The translations under genes were made by a program, and so were the position numbers. From Bifidobacterium platyrrhinorum (GTDB lineage Bacteria; Actinomycetota; Actinomycetes; Actinomycetales; Bifidobacteriaceae), in the NCBI RefSeq assembly GCF_010667645.1, contig NZ_WHZV01000004.1, positions 167,940 through 231,939 on the forward strand: a stretch of 64,000 nucleotides of DNA, given 5' to 3'. The stretch's first letter is position 1; the number at the start of each line of letters is the position of its first letter. Below are positions 1 to 8,697 of this stretch, in pieces. The notes below the pieces were generated by a model. The model did no database searches, was not told the origin of the DNA, and saw only the letters and a program-made list of their open reading frames with translations.

Positions 1-1
1 T

Positions 2-1105
2 TCCCGGGCTTCACAGGGTGAGGATCCGTGGGCGTTGCCGGTGAATGATGCGGCGTCAAAGAATCCGTCGAATGTTTCCCATGAAACAATCGACGACGAG
101 GACCCGTGGGCCCAGCCCGTACGGAACGGCCGGAACCATACCGAAAACGGCGACGGCCGCAAGGACGATCAGGAGCATCGCCACAAGCATGTCGCGGTTC
201 CGGACCTGAGCGACGACACCGATCCGTGGGCCCAGCCCGCGCCGATCCCCGGGCGCCTGGGGCGGTCTGCCGCGGCGGCCGGCGACGTGGAGTCCGGAAC
301 CGCGGAAGGCAAGGCCGGCGTCGTCGGTTCCGCCGGTTCCAGCGGTCCCGGTTCCCACGGTTCCGGTTCCGTCGTCGGTTCCGCATCCGGTGCGGTCGGG
401 CGACAGGCGAAACCGATGGGCGCCGACCCGTGGAACACCCCGGCGCAGTGGAATGGCAGTGGAGCGGCGCAACAGGATCCGTGGAATACCGGCTCGGGTG
501 CCGCGAATCCGGCAGGCGCCGCGAATCCGGCCGCCAACGGCAATGTCGATCGTGGAACCGCCGGGGCGTCCGTCGCACCCGGCGTATCCGACCCGTGGAA
601 CACGGGTGCGCAGCCGGCGGGTGCGCAATCGGCCGGTTCGCTGACGCGTGGCGGGGCGCCGGCATCCGCCCCGGAACCGGACGACCCGTGGAAGGACGTC
701 CCGCCGCCGGAGGAACCCGACGACCCGTGGAACACCCCCATGCCCGCCGCGCGCGGCATGAATGCGGGCGGCGGCCCGGGTATCTGCGGAACGAACGGCG
801 CCGCTGAGCCGAACGCCGGCGCCGCGAACGGCAATGGCAATGCCGGCGGATCGTCCATGCGTGCGAACGACCCGTGGAACACCGCCATCCGCCAGGCCGA
901 GGAACAGGCGAACCGTGCGCAGCCGAAGGTCGCCGCCGACGAGGACGAATACTCGATGGACGACGAATCGCTCGGCAGCGCCGTGGCGATGAGCCGCGAT
1001 GAACTGCGCAAGCTGTTCGAAGTCAAGAAGGTCGAACAGTTCGCGCCGGATGACCCGCACAATCCGCGCAACATGCACCCCGCGCCCAAGCATTCGGACG
1101 AGTGA
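2..1105 (+). CDS. dnaX: DNA polymerase III gamma/tau subunit, C-terminal tail (5' partial)
   Basis: The frame is open from the window edge, so only the last 367 codons of a longer gene are present. No ATPase or clamp-loader domain is visible. The segment is a low-complexity Gly/Ala/Asn/Pro tail with nine copies of an acidic DPW motif (DPWAQP, DPWNTP, DPWNTG, DPWKDV). It ends in a charged, probably helical patch (SRDELRKLFEVKKVEQF). The assignment to dnaX rests on position, since recR directly follows dnaX in most bacteria, and on tau subunits commonly ending in long disordered tails. In the family, tau couples the clamp loader to the polymerase and helicase. An unrelated disordered protein upstream of recR remains possible because the diagnostic domain lies outside the window. 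Confidence 0.72.
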   Translation, partial: SRASQGEDPWALPVNDAASKNPSNVSHETIDDEDPWAQPVRNGRNHTENGDGRKDDQEHRHKHVAVPDLSDDTDPWAQPAPIPGRLGRSAAAAGDVESGTAEGKAGVVGSAGSSGPGSHGSGSVVGSASGAVGRQAKPMGADPWNTPAQWNGSGAAQQDPWNTGSGAANPAGAANPAANGNVDRGTAGASVAPGVSDPWNTGAQPAGAQSAGSLTRGGAPASAPEPDDPWKDVPPPEEPDDPWNTPMPAARGMNAGGGPGICGTNGAAEPNAGAANGNGNAGGSSMRANDPWNTAIRQAEEQANRAQPKVAADEDEYSMDDESLGSAVAMSRDELRKLFEVKKVEQFAPDDPHNPRNMHPAPKHSDE

Positions 1106-1233
1106 CGGGGCGGGTGCGACGGGCGTCGCCCATGGGATGAGCGGTGCGCGGCCGCCCGGCTCGCGTGGCCGCCCGACTAGCGTCGGCGATGGCCGCGCGT
1201 CACGGTCGTGGGCCCGCGTGCCCGTGTGCCCAC

Positions 1234-1257
1234 AGACCCGCAGACCCGCAGACCCGC
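1234..1257. repeat. Short tandem repeat, 8-bp unit x3
   Basis: Three perfect copies of AGACCCGC lie in the 232-bp dnaX-recR spacer. They are flanked by CGTGCCCG on the left and CGGGCACG on the right, so the spacer may fold into a stem. No promoter or gene is evident here. The tract could vary in length between strains. Confidence 0.7.
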
Positions 1258-1337
1258 GGGCACGCAGGTCGTAGTGGCGCCATGGTCGCGGCATCGCCAC
1301 GGGCAAGGAAAAGACAAGTGGAAGGAGAACGGTCATC

Positions 1338-1940
1338 ATGGCATTGGCGTATGACGGCGCGATCCAGCGCCTCATCGACGCGTTCAACAAGCTGCCCGGC
1401 ATCGGCCCGAAGGGTGCGCAGCGCATCGCGTTCCATCTGCTGAGCGCCGACGAGCAGGAGGCCGCCGACCTGGCGGACGCTATCACCGAAGTGAAGGCGA
1501 AGGTGCGGTTCTGCGACGTATGCGGCAACGTGTGCGAGTCGAGCCCGTGCCCGGTATGCGCCGACCCGCGCCGCGACCACACCGTCATCTGCGTGGTCGA
1601 GGAGCCGAAGGACGTGATGAGCATCGAACGCACGCGCGAATACCGCGGCCTCTACCACGTGCTCGGCGGCGCCATCAATCCGATGGCGAACGTGGGCCCG
1701 AGCGACCTCAACATCGCGAAACTGCTCGACCGGCTCAAAACTGACGAGGTCAAGGAGATCATCCTCGCGCTCGATCCGAACATCGAAGGCGAGGCCACGA
1801 CCACGTATCTGAGCCGTCTGCTCTCGCCGCTCGGCATCAAGGTGACGCGTCTGGCCAGCGGCCTGCCCGTCGGCTCCGACCTCGAATACGCCGACGAGAT
1901 CACGCTCGGCCGCGCGCTCGCCGGCCGCCGCGAAGCCTGA
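1338..1940 (+). CDS. recR: Recombination mediator RecR
   Basis: A 200-residue protein of the usual RecR length. It has an N-terminal helix-hairpin-helix ([20 protein letters not shown], residues 16-35) and a C4 zinc finger (Cys59, Cys62, Cys71, Cys74 in [16 protein letters not shown]). A Toprim domain follows (VCVVEEP-like strand, then [13 protein letters not shown]), and it ends in the conserved [20 protein letters not shown] segment. With RecO and RecF it loads RecA onto SSB-coated gapped DNA. The ATG is preceded by GGAAGGAG about 12 bases upstream. It probably shares a transcript with dnaX. Its stop lies only 5 bp from the stop of the convergent sortase gene, with no hairpin between them. 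Confidence 0.97.
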   Translation: MALAYDGAIQRLIDAFNKLPGIGPKGAQRIAFHLLSADEQEAADLADAITEVKAKVRFCDVCGNVCESSPCPVCADPRRDHTVICVVEEPKDVMSIERTREYRGLYHVLGGAINPMANVGPSDLNIAKLLDRLKTDEVKEIILALDPNIEGEATTTYLSRLLSPLGIKVTRLASGLPVGSDLEYADEITLGRALAGRREA

Positions 1941-1945
1941 ACGTC

Positions 1946-3124
1946 TCAGTCCCGGTTTTCCTCTTCGTTGCCCGCCAGTGTATCGTTCGCGCTTTCGCGC
2001 GGTTCGGTCTGCCACGGCCAGAACGCGGCGTGACGCATGATGCGCGTCACCTGGTGGCGCCGTGGGAACCACAGCAGGAACCAGCCGAGCAGTCCCACGG
2101 TCAACGTCGTGCCGATGCCGATGTTGCGCGCGTCGTGCACGTCGCCGGGGTTCGGCGCGGGCACGGGGACGGCGACGCGATGGCCGGAGATGAGCAGACG
2201 GTGCGTGTTCACGCCGTAGGGCGTGCAGGTCATGAGCGTGACGCGGTCCTCGCCGGGTGTGATCTTGAGCAGCGACGTGTCGTTCGGCAGGATCACGGAG
2301 ATGCGGTCCACCTTGTAGCCGAGCGTCTCGCCCATCACTTCGATGTAGAAGAAGTCGCCCTTCTTCACTTCGTCGAGTCGGGTGAACATCATCGCCTGCA
2401 CGAGTCCGCGGTGGCCGGTGATCACGGAGTGCGTGGACTTGCCGCCCACGGGCAGCGACGTGCCGTACAGGTGGCCGGCGCCGGAGGCCAGTGATTCCTC
2501 GGACGTGCCGTGGTAGATCGGCAGGTTGATGGACTGCTTCGGCACCTTGATGGTGCCCATCACGCCGTCGCCCGCATCGAGCAGCGACTGGTACTCCTTG
2601 TCCTTCTTCGAGGCGGAGTCGTCGCCGCTGGCTTGCGATCCGCCGGCCGCGCCGCTGAACGGGTCGATGGCCTCGCCCAGGATCGGCTGGCCGGATTGGG
2701 CGAGTTTCGCATTGTAGGCGCGGGCGGCCTTGAGCGCGTCCTGCGCTTTCGGATACGGCCAGTTGGCCACGTCCCGTGCGCTGGTGGCGGTGGTTTTCGC
2801 GAGTTCCATGCCTGACTGGAATTGCAGGGCGAGCGGGAAGCTGGCCACGGCGATGGCGGCGGCCAGCAGCACGATGGTGAGCACGCGCATCACGATGAGG
2901 TTGCGCGTCAGGCGCCGGCGTTCCGCCTTGAGGTCGGAGATGTCGGTGGCGTCGGCGAAGGAGGGATGCGCGAACGTCGATGGTGATGCCGCGGCCGTCG
3001 CGTCGTCGGTGATGGCGGATCCGGCGGTCGTGGGTTCGGTGAGGTCCATGGCGTCGTTCCGTGGGGATTGCGGGGATTGGCGCGCGGGCCTGCGTCGCGT
3101 GGCGCGTCGATGTGAGAATGCCAT
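1946..3124 (-). CDS. srtC: Class C (pilus) sortase
   Basis: Catalyses transpeptidation that cleaves the LPxTG signal of pilins and joins them into a covalent fibre at the outer membrane face. Visible features: an N-terminal membrane helix (LIVMRVLTIVLLAAAIAVASF), the catalytic His in SVITGHRGL, the Cys in TLMTCTPYGVNTHRLLISGHR with the catalytic Arg, and a C-terminal membrane helix (TLTVGLLGWFLLWF) typical of class C. I start it at 3124 (392 aa) because AGGGGG lies 9 bases upstream of that ATG. A second ATG at 3049 (MDLTEPTT) is also reasonable. It diverges from the pilin genes, whereas pilus sortases usually lie downstream on the same strand. The partner genes are at 3585-8606. Confidence 0.93.
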   Translation of the reverse strand: MAFSHRRATRRRPARQSPQSPRNDAMDLTEPTTAGSAITDDATAAASPSTFAHPSFADATDISDLKAERRRLTRNLIVMRVLTIVLLAAAIAVASFPLALQFQSGMELAKTTATSARDVANWPYPKAQDALKAARAYNAKLAQSGQPILGEAIDPFSGAAGGSQASGDDSASKKDKEYQSLLDAGDGVMGTIKVPKQSINLPIYHGTSEESLASGAGHLYGTSLPVGGKSTHSVITGHRGLVQAMMFTRLDEVKKGDFFYIEVMGETLGYKVDRISVILPNDTSLLKITPGEDRVTLMTCTPYGVNTHRLLISGHRVAVPVPAPNPGDVHDARNIGIGTTLTVGLLGWFLLWFPRRHQVTRIMRHAAFWPWQTEPRESANDTLAGNEEENRD

Positions 3125-3584
3125 CCGCGTGATCCCCCTGTGTGCCGTGCGCGTCGTGGCCGCGGCGTGCGAACCTTCCGTTGGTCGTGGCGGCACGTCG
3201 CGATCGACGATGCGGCCACATCGAACGTCACGTTACTCCCGAGTCTCCCGGATTTGCAAACACCCCTGACACGGGGGAATATTCAACGAATTGACGAAAT
3301 ATGCGATTGGGTCAATTGGGTAACGATTTGATAACAATTCATGCTTTGAAGGGTGTCGTCAATCTCGGAAAACCATTGGAATTTCGCGGGATGTAACGAT
3401 TCATCCGCGGTGGTTTGATAGCGCTCACAAAGGTTGACAGAAGCAGTGGGGGGGGTAATAAGGCAACTAGGTATACGGGGTAACCCCTTATGTGGTTGAT
3501 TAGGGAGCCCAGCAATGATGCTGAGGAGCAGTGTCATCGCGCATGCCGTTGAGGTGAGGTTGAAGTAAGGAACGACTGGTATTC
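3125..3584. other. Divergent intergenic region of the pilus locus
   Basis: A 460-bp gap between the sortase start (minus) and the tip pilin start (plus). It is locally AT-richer (about 3270-3420) than the flanking genes. It holds the candidate pilus promoter with the G8 tract (3434-3461) and an untranslated leader of roughly 110 bases before the pilin ATG. The leader contains a weak Shine-Dalgarno AAGGA somewhat far (12-13 bases) from the ATG. I see no coding sequence here. Confidence 0.7.
3434..3461 (+). promoter_or_regulatory. Candidate phase-variable pilus promoter with G8 tract
   Basis: A consensus -35 box TTGACA (3434-3439) is followed by a spacer containing eight consecutive G residues (3448-3455) and then TAATAAG, a plausible though weak -10, at about 3456-3461. 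The spacer is 16-17 bp in the present state. Adding or losing a G by slipped-strand mispairing would shift the spacer and switch or grade transcription. This is the mechanism known for poly-G in the Neisseria porA promoter. The motif and tract are seen directly; the switching is inference. Confidence 0.6.
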
Positions 3585-6500
3585 ATGCACACGAAGTCGC
3601 CAATGGCCGAACGCATACGCATCGTGATCTGGGCCGTGCTGGCGGTGATCGTCGCCGTCGCCATGCTGTTCGTCTGCTCCACGCCCGCCATGGCCGAAAA
3701 CACCGCGGCCGGCGTCACCCAGACCGGCGGCAACGACGCCAACGGCAACGCCGCGGGTGCCGGCAACAGCGGCTCCGACAAATCCGGTGACACGGGTTCG
3801 TCGTCCGGTGACGCCTCGACCGGAGGCTCTGGTTCGTCGTCCGATTCCAACCCCGATACGTCCAGCAACGGCAACGCTTCCGGCGAATCCACTGGTTCCG
3901 ATTCAGACACGGCACAGTCCGATGACGCAGCGGATAAGGGCGCGTCGGGTAACGCCCAGTCCGATGGGGCCAAGGCCGCGGCGGATGATGCCGCCACACA
4001 GTTCATTGCCGATTTGAAAGACCCGTGCGATACGGGCCAGACTGCGCGCACCATCACGGTCACCAGTGACATCACGCTGACGACGACAGGTATCCATCCC
4101 CAATGCAATATCACCGTCGTGTCCGACGGCAATCCGCACACCATCACATGGGGTGGCAGCGGTTCCGTGCTGTGGATTGATCCCAATCGTTCGTTTACCA
4201 TCGGCAGTTCAACGGACTCCAAGGCCAATAACCTGACGTTCACCAACAACGGCAACGCCAAGGACAATCCCAGCAATGCCGAGAACCCGTTGTTCCACAA
4301 TTACGGCACCGTAACCATAGACGGCGGCACGTTCAAGGATAGTGCCGCCGCGAATGGCTCCGTTGTGCTGAATGCCAAAACACTGACCATCAACGGTGGC
4401 ACGTTCATCAACAACAAAGCCACCGGGGTCGGTGGCGGTGTCGTTTATCAAAATGTCGAGAACGAGCACAAAACTCCGGCTACCACGGTCACTGGCGGTA
4501 CGTTCTCGTACAACCGCCAGGATCCGGGAACATGTGACACCGATGCGACCGCTGACGTGTGCGAGCAGGAAGCCTTCGGTGGTGGCGCCATCCACACGGC
4601 TTCCGGCGAACTGACGATTAAGGGCAACGTCACGTTTGACCATAATTCCGCCAAAAGCTGGGGATTCCGCTCCGGCGGCGGCGCCGTATGGGCGCAAGGC
4701 AAGCTCTGGGTGAAGAACAGTACCGATGGCACTGGCAGCCCCTCCTTCACGAACAACTGGGCTTCGGTCGCCGAACCGGGGAAGGATATTCTTCGTGGCG
4801 GTGCGGGAGGCGCAATCTTCCTGAACGGCGAAGGTTCGCTCGCATACCTGATGGGCGGCAAGTTCGAGAACAACGCTTCAGGATATTTGGGTGGTGCCAT
4901 ATATACGGAGGAGGACTCTACCACATATGTGGGCAAGTCGGTGGCGTATGCCAATATCGCCGGTCATTTCGGCGGTGGCCTATGGTTCTGCCCGTCGGGC
5001 GCCTCGGTATCCTCCAAGAGCGGCAACATCGCGTTGTTCGATAACAGCGTTGAAGACACCATCGACGCCAATACTTCGAACGCGAAGGACGGCAAGAAAC
5101 CGGATGCCGAAACCATGGCGGGTGACGACTTCGCCATCATGAACCCATGGTTCAAGTGGGAGCATTACAACAGGGCGATGCCGCCGAACTACTTCCAGCT
5201 GCTGTCATCGTGGTTCACGAGCAGGGCGAGTGCCGCGGTCGACTGGTATTGGGATGGTACACCCAAAAAGGAATCCAGCGGATATTACGACTCTTGGCTA
5301 CCGTATCAGACAGTTCGTCAGGATCGTGGCGCCGTCCTCACCGACACGTCCGCGACCAAGAGGTACAAGGATGCCGATGAACAGACGCGTGAGAACCAGC
5401 GGATCAAGTACGCGTCCACGGTCCTGTGCCTGTATGCGGATGATGGGCAGAAGGCGACCTGCAACAACAAAGCCAAGGAAAACAGCTGGGACAATCCGGA
5501 ATACATCGGCACGGGCGTCGCGCTGAAGGCGATTCCCAAGAGCGATGCCGTGAAGGACAATGCCAAGCGCAACGCTTCACTGACTCTGACCGGCAACCGT
5601 GCCCGATTGTCCGGCGGTGCGTTCGGCAGCAACGGCGTGATTTCGTTCTCCTCGCCGTATTCCGCCACGTGGAAGAAAGCCGAGGGCGCCGACGGCACCA
5701 CGGATGAGGCGAAGTTGCGTCCCGGATCCGAGTGGACGTTGAGCACTACCGATGGCGGTCCGATGAATGAGGATTTCCGCCCCGCGGATTGCCAGGTGAA
5801 TGACGGCGCGACGACGACCGGCGGCAGCTGCTGGCAGACCGGCGCCGACGGCAAGAAGACGGTCGTCATCAGGGATAACGGCGGTCGCGACAACAACTCC
5901 GATGACGGCGTGATCAGCGTCGATAATCTCGCGGTGGGAACATATGAGCTGACCGAGCTCACGCCTCCACCGGGGTATGAGAAGACCGAGAACACGTATA
6001 CGTTCACCATTGAAGCCGTCACACCGGGTCAGGCCCCTAAGGAGCCTCAGCTGATGGTGAAGAAAGCGGATGGTTCCACGTCTCCGGTCAACGGGAACGT
6101 CATCGGCAATAAGCTGACGACCGGTTCCGTCAGTTGGCAGAAGATCGGCGATGGCGAGACCACTCAATCCTTGGGCGGTTCGCATTGGAAGGTCATGGAT
6201 GCGGAGGGTAAGAAGGTCATCGACGGCTTCTCCGACATCCAGGACTGCGATACGACCAGTACGGATGCCAAGGCATGTGACGGAAAGATCGATACGGATC
6301 CCGCTACCGGACGATTCACCATTAAGGGATTGCCCACGGGCGCCGAGAAGACGACGTACCGACTCGTCGAGACCCAGGCTCCGGAAGGTTACATATTGCC
6401 TGCGAACACGTATTACGAGTTCACCTTGGATAAGGACGGTAACGTGGCGTGGATCGGGCTGACGATTGCACAGTTCAAGAACACGCCGTTGAAGCTTTCC

Positions 6501-7094
6501 TGGGACAAGGTCGATTCTTCCAAGGACCACAACAGGATTGAAGGTTCGGAATGGTCCATCACCGCGGGAACGTGGAATGAGTCCACGAAGACCTTCACTC
6601 CTGGGAATGATGCCAAGGCGATGTCCGTCGTGGATTGCTCCACATCGGAATGCGCAAGCAAACCCAGTGGCACGGAGTCGTACACGGACGTCGATCAGGA
6701 GCCCGGCCAGATTTCGATCACCGCTATCAAGGCCGGAACATACCGACTCGTCGAGACGAAGGCTCCCAAGGGATACCAGTTGCCGAATGCTAACGACACG
6801 TTTGCCATTGTCACGGTGACGGCCGATGGAGGCGTGCACATGGACCGGTATGGCGAATGGAGCCAGGCGACCGACGGCGGTTCCTCGACATGCGTCGTTT
6901 CGAATGGCGTTCAGACCACGGCGGCTGAAGCTGGTTGTCAGTTGACCAATCACGTTATTCCGATTTCGGCGCTGCCGTTCACCGGTGGGGTCGACGCGCG
7001 CGACTGGCTGCTGTTCGGCGGCATCGCCGCCGTGGCCGCCGCCATCACACTTGCCCTGATCAACGAATATCGCAAGAGAAAGGGGCTGGCCTGA
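3585..7094 (+). CDS. Large LPFTG-anchored tip/ancillary pilin with beta-helix and Cna_B domains
   Basis: A 1169-residue surface protein. Order: signal peptide with hydrophobic core IVIWAVLAVIVAVAMLFV, cleavage near TPAMA; a Ser/Gly/Asp-rich stretch to about 135; a right-handed parallel beta-helix (about 150-460) with repeated GGTF and GGGA turns; then three Cna_B/SpaA-like modules. The modules carry E-boxes ELTPPPGYEK, VETQAPEGY and VETKAPKGY, suggesting intramolecular isopeptide bonds. LPFTG lies at 1130-1134, followed by a membrane helix and RKRK tail. Paired cysteines occur in each Cna_B module (DCQVN..GGSCW, DCDTT..KACDG, DCSTSEC). Size, multidomain make-up and position before the major pilin suggest the tip adhesin (FimB/SpaC role). 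The ligand is unknown; beta-helix adhesins often bind glycans. Confidence 0.9.
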   Translation: MHTKSPMAERIRIVIWAVLAVIVAVAMLFVCSTPAMAENTAAGVTQTGGNDANGNAAGAGNSGSDKSGDTGSSSGDASTGGSGSSSDSNPDTSSNGNASGESTGSDSDTAQSDDAADKGASGNAQSDGAKAAADDAATQFIADLKDPCDTGQTARTITVTSDITLTTTGIHPQCNITVVSDGNPHTITWGGSGSVLWIDPNRSFTIGSSTDSKANNLTFTNNGNAKDNPSNAENPLFHNYGTVTIDGGTFKDSAAANGSVVLNAKTLTINGGTFINNKATGVGGGVVYQNVENEHKTPATTVTGGTFSYNRQDPGTCDTDATADVCEQEAFGGGAIHTASGELTIKGNVTFDHNSAKSWGFRSGGGAVWAQGKLWVKNSTDGTGSPSFTNNWASVAEPGKDILRGGAGGAIFLNGEGSLAYLMGGKFENNASGYLGGAIYTEEDSTTYVGKSVAYANIAGHFGGGLWFCPSGASVSSKSGNIALFDNSVEDTIDANTSNAKDGKKPDAETMAGDDFAIMNPWFKWEHYNRAMPPNYFQLLSSWFTSRASAAVDWYWDGTPKKESSGYYDSWLPYQTVRQDRGAVLTDTSATKRYKDADEQTRENQRIKYASTVLCLYADDGQKATCNNKAKENSWDNPEYIGTGVALKAIPKSDAVKDNAKRNASLTLTGNRARLSGGAFGSNGVISFSSPYSATWKKAEGADGTTDEAKLRPGSEWTLSTTDGGPMNEDFRPADCQVNDGATTTGGSCWQTGADGKKTVVIRDNGGRDNNSDDGVISVDNLAVGTYELTELTPPPGYEKTENTYTFTIEAVTPGQAPKEPQLMVKKADGSTSPVNGNVIGNKLTTGSVSWQKIGDGETTQSLGGSHWKVMDAEGKKVIDGFSDIQDCDTTSTDAKACDGKIDTDPATGRFTIKGLPTGAEKTTYRLVETQAPEGYILPANTYYEFTLDKDGNVAWIGLTIAQFKNTPLKLSWDKVDSSKDHNRIEGSEWSITAGTWNESTKTFTPGNDAKAMSVVDCSTSECASKPSGTESYTDVDQEPGQISITAIKAGTYRLVETKAPKGYQLPNANDTFAIVTVTADGGVHMDRYGEWSQATDGGSSTCVVSNGVQTTAAEAGCQLTNHVIPISALPFTGGVDARDWLLFGGIAAVAAAITLALINEYRKRKGLA

Positions 7095-7268
7095 CATGCG
7101 CTCCTCTTCCCGGTTCCGGAACCGACATGACGGCGTCCGGCACCGGGAAGGGACGATGAGCCTCCCGACGGGAGGCGGCCGCCACAGGCGGCTGGAGGAG
7201 AAGGACACGACGGGATGAACGAACCGTCCCGAACCGTTCGCTCCTCATAACTGAACAGGACTTGCGGA

Positions 7269-7298
7269 TCGCGGAGGCTTTCGCCTCTGCCTCCGCGA
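7269..7298 (+). promoter_or_regulatory. Stem-loop in the leader of the major pilin gene
   Basis: TCGCGGAGGC (7269-7278) pairs perfectly with GCCTCCGCGA (7289-7298) around a 10-base loop. It lies 45 bases upstream of the major pilin ATG in the 249-bp gap between the two pilin genes. There is no T-run, so it is unlikely to be a full terminator. It could be a processing or partial attenuation site that adjusts the ratio of shaft to tip pilin (inference). Confidence 0.5.
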
Positions 7299-7343
7299 TT
7301 GCAGAAGACAGTAAACAGAAGAAACAAGAAAGAAGGGTTTCTC

Positions 7344-8606
7344 ATGAAGATGAGGAAACTATTCGCCGGCCTCGCGGCCGCGGCCACCCTCTTCGGCGGC
7401 CTCGCCTTCGGCGCCACCACCGCCAACGCGGCCGACGGGGGTGCCGACATCAGCGGCAACACCATTGAGGTCACTACGACTGATTCCCAGCAGTTCTATA
7501 AGGACATCAATCAGACGCAGCTGCGTGAGTTCAAGTACGTGAAGCTCGCCAGCTATGAACTGGTTGCCAATAACAAGGGCGTGAACCTCAAGGGGGCTGT
7601 GCAGCAGGATGCCTCTATCGGTGATAATAAGACCGTGGCCGATGCGTTCACGACTCTCGGCTATGACGATGCCGCAAAGGAGAAGTACGCCGATCCGTGG
7701 GTGTGGTTCGGCAATACATCGCACGATGCGACGGCTTTGAAGACTTTCACGCAGTCTTTGGCCTCGCTGGCGGAAACTCCCATTATTCCGACGCCTTCTA
7801 CCGAGAAGACAACCCTCACGTTCAAATTCGATGGAACCGATGCGGGTGCTGGTCTTTACCTGATTGTGGATCAGTCCGGTGATTTGACGGTTGAAGATAA
7901 CACTACCCATACGTTGAAGTGGACGGGTATGGCTCCTATCCTTGCGGGCACTGCCATTACGGGCATTACCGTTCCTGGCGCGGACGGTAGTGTGATTCAG
8001 GGCGTTGGTGACGGAAGGGTCGAACTGAAGAGCGATAGGACCGATACCCCGAAGAGCGGTGTGTCTTGGGAAAAGGTTGCCGCGAACGGCACCACCGCTT
8101 TGAAGGGGGCTGAGTTCAGGGTCTATGAAGGTTCGAACCTTTCTGACGATGTCCTCAAGGATGCAAACCAGGCGTTGAAGTTTGTCGCTACGAATACTCC
8201 GGGCACCTACAATCTGGCTGGCAAGGAAGATCGGAATACGACCGTGACCCTCACCAATGCGAGCAATGGCTCTTTCGTGCTTCAGGGGCTGAAGATCAGC
8301 ACTACGTACACTGTTGTGGAGACCAAGGTACCGGATGGATACGCCCAGTACTTCGCGAAGTTTGAGGTCACTACGGGTGCCAATGCTCAAACTGTTCCCA
8401 CTTATACGAGCAAGGACATTTGGGGTCTTGCCGGTGATGTCAGCAAGGATGGACACAAGGTTAAGAACGTGCAGAACATCACCCAGCTGCCGAAGACCGG
8501 TGCCGCCGGCATTGCTATGTTCGGCATCGCCGGTCTGCTCCTCGCGGCCGCCGCCGGAACCGTCTTCGTGAAGTCCCGCTCCACCAAGCGCGCTCTTCGT
8601 GCCTAA
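7344..8606 (+). CDS. fimA: Major LPKTG pilin (fimbrial shaft subunit)
   Basis: A 420-residue shaft pilin. Start chosen at the ATG of MKMRKLFAGLAAAATLFGG, with AAGAAGG just upstream. The signal peptide is cleaved near TTANA. An N-terminal pilin-like domain is followed by a Cna_B module (SGVSWEKVAANGTTALKGAEF) with E-box YTVVETKVPDGY. The sorting signal LPKTG is at about 382-386, followed by a hydrophobic helix and the basic tail KSRSTKRALRA. It would be polymerised by the divergent class C sortase. I do not see the canonical WxxxVxVYPK pilin motif; the residue at the corresponding place is probably Lys229 in GRVELKSDR. An E-box and sorting signal make the pilin role secure even so. Confidence 0.92.
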   Translation: MKMRKLFAGLAAAATLFGGLAFGATTANAADGGADISGNTIEVTTTDSQQFYKDINQTQLREFKYVKLASYELVANNKGVNLKGAVQQDASIGDNKTVADAFTTLGYDDAAKEKYADPWVWFGNTSHDATALKTFTQSLASLAETPIIPTPSTEKTTLTFKFDGTDAGAGLYLIVDQSGDLTVEDNTTHTLKWTGMAPILAGTAITGITVPGADGSVIQGVGDGRVELKSDRTDTPKSGVSWEKVAANGTTALKGAEFRVYEGSNLSDDVLKDANQALKFVATNTPGTYNLAGKEDRNTTVTLTNASNGSFVLQGLKISTTYTVVETKVPDGYAQYFAKFEVTTGANAQTVPTYTSKDIWGLAGDVSKDGHKVKNVQNITQLPKTGAAGIAMFGIAGLLLAAAAGTVFVKSRSTKRALRA

Positions 8607-8621
8607 AATTAATTACTGATG

Positions 8622-8672
8622 AATGCGGTGGATGGTGGAAATCCTTTTCATCATCCACCGCATTTGTTTTAT
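8622..8672 (+). terminator. Rho-independent terminator of the pilin genes
   Basis: AATGCGGTGGATG (8622-8634) and CATCCACCGCATT (8652-8664) form a perfect 13-bp stem with a 17-base loop, followed by TGTTTTATTTG. It closes the pilus transcription unit. The next ORF begins 26 bases further on. Confidence 0.88.
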
Positions 8673-8697
8673 TTGATGATTTTGGAGATTGGTTAAA

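Noticed and set aside
56..1633. 525-residue open frame on the minus strand across dnaX and recR
   Set aside because: It is the mirror of a GC-rich, repeat-containing coding strand. The product is Arg/Gly-rich with no family resemblance, and recR on the other strand is certain.
8689..8697. TTG start three codons upstream for the AT-rich ORF
   Set aside because: The ATG at 8698 is a better start with GGAG at a usable distance.
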